NCBI GenBank assembly: GCA_905182375.1
Contig: CAJJBF010000005.1
Coordinates: 163,337-227,336 of the forward strand
DNA from: Flammeovirgaceae bacterium UBA4465
GTDB lineage: Bacteria; Bacteroidota; Bacteroidia; Cytophagales; Cyclobacteriaceae
Length of the DNA stretch: 64,000 nt
Direction of reading: 5' to 3'
The notes beneath the pieces were generated by a model. That model did not search any database. It worked only from the letters and a program-made list of their open reading frames with translations, and was not told the origin of the DNA. Below are positions 36,021 through 43,370 of this stretch, piece by piece. The position numbers were made by a program, and so were the translations under genes. Positions within the stretch are counted from its first letter, which is position 1, and every line of letters starts with the position of its first letter.

Positions 36021-38327
36021 ATGTCAATTAACGACCAAAAAAAATCTACCAATAGTGTATTGAAAAGCCAGAAAATAATTATCCATGGCAGAGTTCAGGG
36101 CGTGGGATTCCGACCATTTATTTATAATCTGGCTCATCAAAATTCATTGGACGGTTGGATTAAAAACACACACAACGGAGTAGAAATTCATGTTACTGGA
36201 TTAGATAAAAATCATCAAAATTTCATCGGATTAATTCAAACAAATGCACCACAACATTCAGTTATAAGAAGTATTGAAGTTGAGGATATTCAGTTAATTA
36301 CTTTTTTGAACTTTGAGATACTACCTAGCAAAGAGGGAACTGAAAATCAAATAGAACTGACGCCCGACTTTGGTGTTTGTGATATTTGTGTTGAAGAAAT
36401 TCTCAACCACTCGAATTCAAGACTTAACTATGCATTTACTACGTGCACACAATGCGGTCCTCGCTATTCAATTATAGAACAACTTCCCTTCGACAGACAT
36501 ACAACTACCATGGCATGCTATGACATGTGTCTAAGATGTGAAAGTGAATATCAAAACTCCTCAGATCGAAGGTTTCATGGCCAAACCAATAGTTGTCCGG
36601 ATTGCTCAATTCCTATGCGGTTATATTTTCAAAATAAACTGGATGAGACGAACCCAGAGAGGATTTGTGAGAAAGTTATAGAAGCTTGGAGTAAAGGAAT
36701 GGTAGTTGCAACAAAGGGCTTAGGGGGCTACTTACTTACCACTTCCGCATCGAATCAGGAATCCGTCAAACACATCCGAAAAATCAAACACCGGGAAAGT
36801 AAGCCATTTGCTATAATGTGCCCAGATATAAAGTATGTTCACGATAACTTTCATATCGACCAGAAAGAAGAGGTTTTCCTGAAGAGTTCTGTCGCGCCAA
36901 TTGTACTTCTTCAGCCAAAAAACACCTCAACATTCCTAGGCCAAATAGCCCCTGGATTGGATAAAATTGGTGTTATGTTACCTTACACTCCACTTTTTCA
37001 TTTGTTACTCAACAAGTATTCCAAACCAATAATTGCAACGAGTGCAAACATGACACATGATCCGATTATTTATGAAGATAAGGAGGCATTAATTAGATTG
37101 TCAGAAGTTGATTTTATTCTTACCTATGACCGTGAAATCAGCTTCCCACAAGACGATAGCCTTATCGCTTTTTCTCCTTTCAAAAAGAAACAAATCACAC
37201 TGCGAAGATCGAGGGGGTTAGCACCTTCTTTTCAACAGTCATTTAGTTTTCCAACTGACAAAACTATTCTCGCATTTGGAGCGGACATGAAAGGTGCCTT
37301 TGCCTATTGTACCAATAATCAAGTGTATCTCAGTCAATACCTCGGAGACTTGAGCCACTTCGATGTACAGCAAAGGACAGAAATTATGATCGAAAGATTT
37401 ATTGGGCTTTTCAAGACCAAGCCGGATATAGTTCTAGTCGATAAACATCCCGATTACTTTTCTACTAGGCTTGGTCAAGATTATTCAGTATCCAATGAGA
37501 TTCCAGTTTGCCATTTCCAGCATCATCGAACACATTTCGGAGCAATTTTAAGCGAACATGATCTTTGGAATAATGAATTTCTAATATTGGGAATTATTTG
37601 GGACGGAACCGGACTTGGGGATGATTCACATATTTGGGGTGGTGAATTTTTTATTAAAGAGAATTCACAGATTAGTAGAGTTGGACACTTGAAGTATTCG
37701 TCTCATATCGCTGGTGAAAAAATGGCCAAAGAACCTAGATTATCAGCTTTGTCTTTCTCTGAAGAAATCTCAGAAGTTAGCGAACTACTTAAAGAAAAAT
37801 TTACAAAACAAGAATGGGAAAACTACCTTTTACTGAGTAAAAAATCTAATTTATTGACATCTAGTATGGGGCGATTGTTTGATGCGGTAGCATCTCTCAT
37901 TGGCCTTTGCGATGTTAACGAATACGAGGGGCAGGCTGCAATTCTTCTTGAGCAAGCAGCACTGCGATTTGTAAAACATGGATCATTGGATGCTGAACCA
38001 TTTTCTTTCACAATAGAAAATGGCGTGGTTGACATAAAAAGTATGCTTCGACAGATCGCCCAACAAAAACCAGAAATAATTTCTGGAGAAATAGCATTTA
38101 AATTTCATATTACATTGGTTGAAATTATCAGAAGAATAGCTGAAGAACATAAGGTAAATCATTTGGCTTTTAGTGGGGGTGTATTTCAAAATGGTTTGTT
38201 GGTTGATTTATTATTCCATAAACTTGAGAATGATTTTAGTCTATATTTTCATCAAGAATTGAGTCCCAATGATGAAAATATTGCCTTTGGCCAATTGGCA
38301 CTCTACATCAATAGTCATTCATCATGA
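36021..38327 (+). CDS. hypF: Carbamoyltransferase HypF
   Basis: About 768 residues. The frame also opens at a TTG at 35991, but that start lies in the operator region; the ATG at 36021 is chosen. Domains in order: acylphosphatase-like (GRVQGVGFRPFIYNLA), two Zn-finger motifs (CDICVEEIL with CTQCGPRYS, CYDMCLRCESEY with CPDC), a YrdC-like domain (KGLGGYLLTT, KHRESKPFAIMCPD), and a Kae1-like carbamoyltransferase domain (QHHRTHFGAI, IIWDGTGLGDD, AFSGGVFQNGLL). It makes the thiocarboxamide on HypE that becomes the CN ligands of the active site. First gene of the hypF-hypD-hypE run. Confidence 0.95.
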   Translation: MSINDQKKSTNSVLKSQKIIIHGRVQGVGFRPFIYNLAHQNSLDGWIKNTHNGVEIHVTGLDKNHQNFIGLIQTNAPQHSVIRSIEVEDIQLITFLNFEILPSKEGTENQIELTPDFGVCDICVEEILNHSNSRLNYAFTTCTQCGPRYSIIEQLPFDRHTTTMACYDMCLRCESEYQNSSDRRFHGQTNSCPDCSIPMRLYFQNKLDETNPERICEKVIEAWSKGMVVATKGLGGYLLTTSASNQESVKHIRKIKHRESKPFAIMCPDIKYVHDNFHIDQKEEVFLKSSVAPIVLLQPKNTSTFLGQIAPGLDKIGVMLPYTPLFHLLLNKYSKPIIATSANMTHDPIIYEDKEALIRLSEVDFILTYDREISFPQDDSLIAFSPFKKKQITLRRSRGLAPSFQQSFSFPTDKTILAFGADMKGAFAYCTNNQVYLSQYLGDLSHFDVQQRTEIMIERFIGLFKTKPDIVLVDKHPDYFSTRLGQDYSVSNEIPVCHFQHHRTHFGAILSEHDLWNNEFLILGIIWDGTGLGDDSHIWGGEFFIKENSQISRVGHLKYSSHIAGEKMAKEPRLSALSFSEEISEVSELLKEKFTKQEWENYLLLSKKSNLLTSSMGRLFDAVASLIGLCDVNEYEGQAAILLEQAALRFVKHGSLDAEPFSFTIENGVVDIKSMLRQIAQQKPEIISGEIAFKFHITLVEIIRRIAEEHKVNHLAFSGGVFQNGLLVDLLFHKLENDFSLYFHQELSPNDENIAFGQLALYINSHSS

Positions 38328-38373
38328 CTAAAATTTAGTTAAAAATTAATAGATTACTTGAAATCGGAAGAAC

Positions 38374-39475
38374 ATGAAGTACCTAGATGAATTCAGAGAC
38401 TCTACGCTGCTGAAAGAATATTTGGCGGAAATCAAGTGTACAGTCACTCGCCCCTGGTCGATTATGGAGGTATGTGGTGGCCAAACTCACAGTCTGGTGA
38501 AACACGGAATATTGAGGCTGATACCCGATCACATTAATATGATCCACGGACCAGGATGTCCGGTATGCGTTACACCTCTCCATCTTATTGATAAAGCCGT
38601 ACATCTAGCACTAGATAAAAATGTAATCCTGTGCTCGTTCGGAGATATGCTTCGAGTTCCGGGTTCTGAAAAAAGCCTGTTGGAGGCCAAAGCAGAAGGA
38701 GCTGATATTCGGATTCTCTACTCACCGCTAGAAGCGGTCAGACTAGCGGAGAATTATCCTGATAGGGAGATTGTTTTTTTTGCTGTTGGTTTTGAGACTA
38801 CTGCTCCTGCCAACGCCATGTCCGTGCTTCAAGCTGCAAAACTTAGATTAACCAATTTCTCCATTCTGACCTCACACGTCTTAGGTTCCACCAGCCATGG
38901 AAGCCGTACTCGACGATCCTGAAACAAAAATTGATGGATTTCTTGCAGCGGGTCATGTGTGTTCCATAATGGGAATTGATGAATATTATCCTATTGTAGA
39001 GAAATTCAAAGTGCCCATTGTTGTTACTGGATTTGAGCCGGTTGACTTACTACATGGCATTCTAATGACCGTTCGTCAGCTAGAGCGAGGAGAATATAAA
39101 TTGGAAAATCAATATAGCAGGATTGTTAAAGACGAAGGAAATGTGAATGCAAAAAAAGTAATTAATGATGCATTCGAAATACTGGATCGTGAATGGAGAG
39201 GAATTGGCACTATCCCAGCAAGTGGATACGAGTTGAGGAAGGAATTTCAAGCTTTTGATGCAAATAAAAAATTTAACATTGACCTACCCAAAGTGCGCGA
39301 GCATGAAATATGCATTGCAGGCGATATTTTAAAAGGTAAAAAGAAACCTCATCAATGTGAGGCTTTTGGAAAAACATGTAAACCCGAAACTCCTCTTGGC
39401 GCACCGATGGTGTCTTCTGAAGGAGCATGTGCTGCCTACTACCATTACAGTAATCAGGATGCAATAACTACTTGA
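38374..39475 (+). pseudogene. hypD: Hydrogenase maturation protein HypD, split by a one-base insertion
   Basis: The 5' frame (38374-38922) carries the HypD start, the Cys of MEVCGGQTH, and the redox-type [10 protein letters not shown]. The 3' frame (38897-39475) carries DGFLAAGHVCSIMG, GFEPVDLL, and the [4Fe-4S]-region cysteines KPHQCEAFGKTCKPETPLGA with C at the end of EGAC. At the junction the sequence reads ..[10 protein letters not shown]; deleting one G of the GG at 38884-38885 gives [15 protein letters not shown], the usual family sequence. So a single base insertion breaks an otherwise perfect gene. HypD assembles Fe(CN)2CO and is essential for hydrogenase maturation. The neighbours are intact, so a sequence error is the first suspicion. 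Confidence 0.93.
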
Positions 39476-39482
39476 TCAGCCT

Positions 39483-40544
39483 ATGAAAGACACTTCTAAA
39501 ATCAAGATGCAGTTACAATGCCCTCTTCCTAAGCTAGATTTTGAATATATCACCTTAGGTCATGGAAGTGGCGGTCTACTTACGCACAAATTGCTTGAGT
39601 CAGGCGTATTTGATATACTTTCTAATGAGCACCTTGATAAACAAGATGATGGAGCATTCCTTACCCTAAAGCATGAAATAGCCGTAACAACAGATAGCTT
39701 TGTTATCTCACCCATTTTCTTTCCAGGAGGTAATATTGGAGAACTCTCCGTGTTTGGAACGGTCAATGATCTGGCGATGTGTGGTGCTGATCCGAAGTAC
39801 CTGACGCTAAGTTTTATTATTGAGGAAGGGCTACTTTTTAAGGAGTTTTGGGAAGTGTTAGTAGGGATCAAATGGGCGGCAGACAAAGCCAATGTCAAAA
39901 TTGTAACAGGAGATACCAAGGTTGTAGACAGAGGGAAGGCAGACAAAATTTTTATAAATACAACAGGAATAGGAGAAGTTCATTCGAATGCCAAAATAGA
40001 TATAAACAGGATCAAAGTCGGAGACAAGATTATCTGCAGTGGTAATGTAGCCACTCATGGTATGGCCATAATGTCCGTGAGAGAGGGTTTGGAATTTGAA
40101 TCAACGATAGAGAGTGATACTCAAGAATTGAACCATCTCACTGCTGCATTAATTAAACAGTATGGATCTGCCATTAAATTTTTACGTGACCCAACACGAG
40201 GAGGACTCGGGACGATACTTGCAGAAATCTCAAAAGACACCAATGTAGGAATTGATGTATTACATGACAGTATCCCAATTGATCCATTGGTCTTTAGTGC
40301 ATGTGAGTTACTTGGTCTAGATCCAATATATGTGGCCAATGAAGGGATTTTCATTTGCATAATCGATGGGCAAGTAGCAGAGGATGCTACGGAATTTCTT
40401 CAGAAACTTGCCTATGGCGAAAATGCTGCAATTATTGGTGAGATAGTTGAAGATCACCCCAATAAAACGGTATTGGTAAGTCCAATTGGAGGTAGACGTG
40501 TGATCAACCTGCCTGTCGGAGAACAGCTACCCAGAATCTGTTAA
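39483..40544 (+). CDS. hypE: Hydrogenase maturation protein HypE
   Basis: A 353-residue PurM-like ATPase that dehydrates its own C-terminal thiocarboxamide to a thiocyanate for transfer to the HypC-HypD iron. Visible hallmarks are ITLGHGSGG at the start, the Mg-ATP region QDDGAFL and VTTDSFVISPIFFPGGN, DPTRGGLGTILAEI, and the invariant end PRIC with the modified Cys as the last residue. Family length. It follows the hypD frame by 7 bases. Confidence 0.96.
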   Translation: MKDTSKIKMQLQCPLPKLDFEYITLGHGSGGLLTHKLLESGVFDILSNEHLDKQDDGAFLTLKHEIAVTTDSFVISPIFFPGGNIGELSVFGTVNDLAMCGADPKYLTLSFIIEEGLLFKEFWEVLVGIKWAADKANVKIVTGDTKVVDRGKADKIFINTTGIGEVHSNAKIDINRIKVGDKIICSGNVATHGMAIMSVREGLEFESTIESDTQELNHLTAALIKQYGSAIKFLRDPTRGGLGTILAEISKDTNVGIDVLHDSIPIDPLVFSACELLGLDPIYVANEGIFICIIDGQVAEDATEFLQKLAYGENAAIIGEIVEDHPNKTVLVSPIGGRRVINLPVGEQLPRIC

Positions 40545-40549
40545 ATACC

Positions 40550-40571
40550 AATTAGAAAATATTTTCTAATT
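40550..40571. promoter_or_regulatory. 22-bp perfect palindrome before the hydrogenase small-subunit gene
   Basis: Arms AATTAGAAAAT and ATTTTCTAATT meet without a spacer, 5 bases after the hypE stop and 95 bases before the small-subunit ATG. It contains no G+C-rich stem and no following T run, so an operator is more likely than an intrinsic terminator, though an AT hairpin could still end the hyp transcript. No comparable perfect palindrome was noticed elsewhere in the locus. Confidence 0.6.
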
Positions 40572-40666
40572 ACTATTCTACAACACTTAACCCTTATATA
40601 AATCTTTTAGTAGCTTGAAGGAGAGTAAAAAATAGATTCTCACAAAATTAAACTAAAAAGTAGGCT

Positions 40667-41833
40667 ATGGCAAAATTGAATGTTGCTATGCTGGCGCAGA
40701 CAAGTGCCTTATTACCAGACAATATAGAAGAAGTCCATGCTTTTTGGATAGCTGGAGGTAGTTGTGATGGTTGCTCAATAGCCGCCGTTGGAGCAACTAG
40801 TCCCTCTGTAGAAGATTTAACAAATGGAACAATTCCTGGGGCTCCAAAAGTAATTTTACACCATCCTGTTTTAGCCGTAAATGCAGGTGAATCATTTATG
40901 GAACCTTTTCGATTAGCGGCCAAGGGTGAATTGGGTGCTCCATTTGTTGTCCTTTGTGAAGGTTCAATTATGGATGAAGGATTAGCAGCTGAAACAGGAG
41001 GATATTGGTCTGGAATGGGTTCGGATGAAGATGAAAACGGAGATCCACAACCTATTCCTTCTTCAAGTTGGGTAACCAGAATGGCCGAACACGCGGCCGC
41101 AGTAATTGCTGTTGGCACTTGTGCTACTTGGGGCGGAATACCGGCTGCCGCAGGCAACCCCACTAATGCTGCAAGTGTAATGGACTTATTGGGAGAAGAC
41201 TATCGAAGTTCATTGGGATTACCTGTCGTCAACATTCCCGGATGTGCCCCGCAGGGTGACAACATTACAGAAACGATTATTGCCGTTTTACTATTCTTAC
41301 ATGGTATAGGCCCCTTGCCTGAATTTGATGAATTAGGACGACCTGCTTGGTTATTTGGAGAAACGGTCCATAGGGGATGTACAAGAGCTGGATATTACGA
41401 GGAAGGTGAATTTGCAAAACAACATGGTGATAAGGAATGTTTGGTTGAAGTTGGCTGCTGGGGTCCAGTAGTCCAATGTAATATTAACCAACGAGGTGCT
41501 ATAAACGGTATGGGTGGTTGTATGAATGTCGGCGCACCATGTATTGGATGTACAATGCCTGGTTTTCCAGATAGTTTTGCCCCATTTTACCAAACACCTC
41601 CTGGTACTGTTGTCTCATCTAATATTTCGAGAGTCACAGGTTCATTAGTAAGTAATCTCCGTAAAATGACACAAGCTTCTCAAAATCGGACAAATAAGTG
41701 GAACAAAGATGGAAATGTACCTTCAGGATGGGGACATGTAGCCGAGCCCAGTGTTTTGGAAAAGGTTGCCCATTTTGCATATGAGAAATTGCAATTTAAG
41801 AATAGCCCTAAACCAGGATCAAAAGTCAAATAA
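40667..41833 (+). CDS. [NiFe]-hydrogenase small subunit, group 1h/1l-like
   Basis: A 388-residue iron-sulfur subunit that passes electrons from the NiFe site. Proximal-cluster ligands are in GGSCDGCSIAA (C33, C36), VGTCATWGG and IPGCAPQGDN; medial/distal ligands are in VHRGCTRAGYYEEG, EVGCWGPVVQCN and GGCMNVGAPCIGCTMPGFPD. The wording is that of the actinobacterial-type (group 1h) and related group 1l enzymes. Group 1h has Asp in place of the second Cys of the first motif; here it is Cys, arguing for a sister lineage. No Tat signal or C-terminal membrane helix is present, so the enzyme should be cytoplasmic and attached through other proteins. First gene of the structural operon. Confidence 0.93.
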   Translation: MAKLNVAMLAQTSALLPDNIEEVHAFWIAGGSCDGCSIAAVGATSPSVEDLTNGTIPGAPKVILHHPVLAVNAGESFMEPFRLAAKGELGAPFVVLCEGSIMDEGLAAETGGYWSGMGSDEDENGDPQPIPSSSWVTRMAEHAAAVIAVGTCATWGGIPAAAGNPTNAASVMDLLGEDYRSSLGLPVVNIPGCAPQGDNITETIIAVLLFLHGIGPLPEFDELGRPAWLFGETVHRGCTRAGYYEEGEFAKQHGDKECLVEVGCWGPVVQCNINQRGAINGMGGCMNVGAPCIGCTMPGFPDSFAPFYQTPPGTVVSSNISRVTGSLVSNLRKMTQASQNRTNKWNKDGNVPSGWGHVAEPSVLEKVAHFAYEKLQFKNSPKPGSKVK

Positions 41834-41835
41834 TT

Positions 41836-42126
41836 ATGGATGAAACAAGCCTATTTACGGAATGGTATATCGGTCTTGGCATTGTTACCGTGATCATTAT
41901 TGCTGCAGCAGTCTTGCTGATTTTGGTTTGGACCGCTGCACGTAGAATATTGCGACTAGCAACTACTGCTTTGGGATTGGTTGTTCAAATAAAAAACAAT
42001 ACAAAGAGCGTTTGGGGTTTGCAGACAACCAACAAAGTGGCTGGTGATATTCTGGAAGGAGCGAATGCGATTGAAACTCATGCAGGTATGGTAGCGGAAG
42101 CTTTACACGAAACAGAGAATAAATAG
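41836..42126 (+). CDS. Small single-helix membrane protein 1 (type A) of the hydrogenase operon
   Basis: A 96-residue protein starting 2 bases after the small-subunit stop. One strong N-terminal membrane helix (~residues 10-32, IGLGIVTVIIIAAAVLLILV) is followed by a basic hinge (AARRILR) and a helical tail with QTTNKVAGDILEGANAIETH. The tail motif recurs in protein 2 (STTNRVVAKI...AKAIQQHA), and more weakly in protein 4, so these are paralogues. No family recognised. The position between the two catalytic-subunit genes argues for a structural role, possibly anchor or quinone access. Confidence 0.85.
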   Translation: MDETSLFTEWYIGLGIVTVIIIAAAVLLILVWTAARRILRLATTALGLVVQIKNNTKSVWGLQTTNKVAGDILEGANAIETHAGMVAEALHETENK

Positions 42127-42135
42127 AGAATAATT

Positions 42136-42447
42136 ATGGACGCAATTACAATTGTTTGGGGAGTTTCGTTGATCATCGGATTGGTGGTGATCGGAGTGGT
42201 TGCCATTTTGCTAGGTTTAATTAAAAACACTGCCGCAAAAATAGATGTAGCGGCAGGCGAAATCTGGACACAGGGGAAACTAACAGCGAACAATACGATT
42301 CAGATTCCTTTATTTCTGTCTACAACGAATCGGGTGGTTGCAAAGATTTATGACTCAGCTGTAAATATTGTTGGTGGAGCCAAGGCGATTCAGCAACATG
42401 CGGAAGGATGTCCTGGTTGTCCAAATTGTATTTTACAACACCATTAA
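42136..42447 (+). CDS. Small single-helix membrane protein 2 (type A) with CxxCxxC end
   Basis: A 103-residue paralogue of protein 1. The N-terminal membrane helix is VWGVSLIIGLVVIGVVAILLG, then a helical tail with LSTTNRVVAKIYDSAVNIVG and AKAIQQHA. It alone ends in CPGCPNCILQHH: three closely spaced Cys and two His, a possible metal or Fe-S ligand set on the cytoplasmic side. This sets it apart from the other four and could be an electron-transfer or Ni site. The function is inferred only. Confidence 0.85.
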   Translation: MDAITIVWGVSLIIGLVVIGVVAILLGLIKNTAAKIDVAAGEIWTQGKLTANNTIQIPLFLSTTNRVVAKIYDSAVNIVGGAKAIQQHAEGCPGCPNCILQHH

Positions 42448-42456
42448 TAGATTGAT

Positions 42457-42747
42457 ATGAATATATTATTAATGCTCGCGACTATAATAGCAGTACTACT
42501 GCTGGTTTTTGTTTTGGTGAAGTACTTGCGGGCCATCATTAATCTACTGACCAGCACAGGTGGTGACGGACAAAGCTATCTCGCTAAGTTGAGGTTGGGG
42601 TTGAGAGCAATTGAAACAGAAACGGGACACCTACCAGTAGAAGTCACTAAATTAAATGAAGCACTAACCAAAACAGGAGAAGGTTTGAAAGTAGTAGATG
42701 ATCATTTGGTAGGTACCATTGACGCAGTTTTAAAACAAAAAAAATAA
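42457..42747 (+). CDS. Small single-helix membrane protein 3 (type B)
   Basis: A 96-residue protein. A membrane helix at the extreme N-terminus (ILLMLATIIAVLLLVFVLVK) is followed by an amphipathic tail with GLRAIETETGHLP, KLNEALTKTGEGLKVVDDHL. The pattern GL-I...L..LN-ALT...GL-VD-HL is shared with protein 5, defining a second paralogue type distinct from proteins 1, 2 and 4. No known domain. Confidence 0.82.
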   Translation: MNILLMLATIIAVLLLVFVLVKYLRAIINLLTSTGGDGQSYLAKLRLGLRAIETETGHLPVEVTKLNEALTKTGEGLKVVDDHLVGTIDAVLKQKK

Positions 42748-42749
42748 TT

Positions 42750-43031
42750 ATGTCAGTTGTCGATTTTCTTTGGACTATACTTTTGGTGGTGACGGTTTTG
42801 TTGCTACCTTATATTATTTATCTTCTTCATACCACATGGAGAGCTGCGAGGAGTATTCAGCGCTATTTTGCTGAAATGTTGGAAGCAGGGTTGGGTATTG
42901 CTGGAAATGTGGATCATGTAAGTGCATTGAATGATACCATTTCGGTGGCTTCTGGAATGCTCGAAGTAGCTGGAGATATAGACAAGCATGCGGATACCAT
43001 AGAAGTTACACTTGCTGAAAAATCTAAATAG
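42750..43031 (+). CDS. Small single-helix membrane protein 4 (divergent type A)
   Basis: A 93-residue protein. The N-terminal helix is FLWTILLVVTVLLLPYIIYLL, then a basic hinge (TTWRAARSIQRYF) and tail ending GMLEVAGDIDKHADTIEVTL. The late A-x2-I-x-x-H-A pattern links it to proteins 1 and 2, though less closely. It begins 2 bases after protein 3 stops. Confidence 0.8.
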   Translation: MSVVDFLWTILLVVTVLLLPYIIYLLHTTWRAARSIQRYFAEMLEAGLGIAGNVDHVSALNDTISVASGMLEVAGDIDKHADTIEVTLAEKSK

Positions 43032-43040
43032 CAGAAAGAC

Positions 43041-43331
43041 ATGGAAGAATTTTTAATGGACAAATCGATACTATTTTTCGCTACCGTGATTATTGTTTTT
43101 TTGGTAGTGGTCGTCTTGGTTATTTACCTTTTTTTAACCATTATAGCACTAAGAAAAGCTGGGACCAATCTGGAACAACTTGCCGGAGGGCTACAAAAAA
43201 TAGCTAACGATAGCGAGCCCTTGGCCGAACATCTTGGGACTATTAATGGTGCATTAACACAATTACATGGAGGTTTATCCTCAGTAGATAAACATTTAAT
43301 AGGAATAGCCAAAGTACTGAAACTGGTGTAG
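43041..43331 (+). CDS. Small single-helix membrane protein 5 (type B)
   Basis: A 96-residue paralogue of protein 3. The membrane helix is ILFFATVIIVFLVVVVLVIYLFL, then GTNLEQLAGGLQKIANDSEP and INGALTQLHGGLSSVDKHLI. A second Met six codons in (43056) could be the start. It precedes the large-subunit gene by 39 bases. Like the others it should have a short outer end, one helix and a ~60-residue cytoplasmic helical tail. Confidence 0.8.
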   Translation: MEEFLMDKSILFFATVIIVFLVVVVLVIYLFLTIIALRKAGTNLEQLAGGLQKIANDSEPLAEHLGTINGALTQLHGGLSSVDKHLIGIAKVLKLV

Positions 43332-43370
43332 TAGTATAAATAAATTTTTTAGGAACCTAGATAATTAAAT

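Noticed and set aside
41836..43331. Possible cytochrome b (HyaC-type) membrane subunit
   Set aside because: Each ORF has only one membrane helix and none has the paired intramembrane His ligands of a di-haem cytochrome b.
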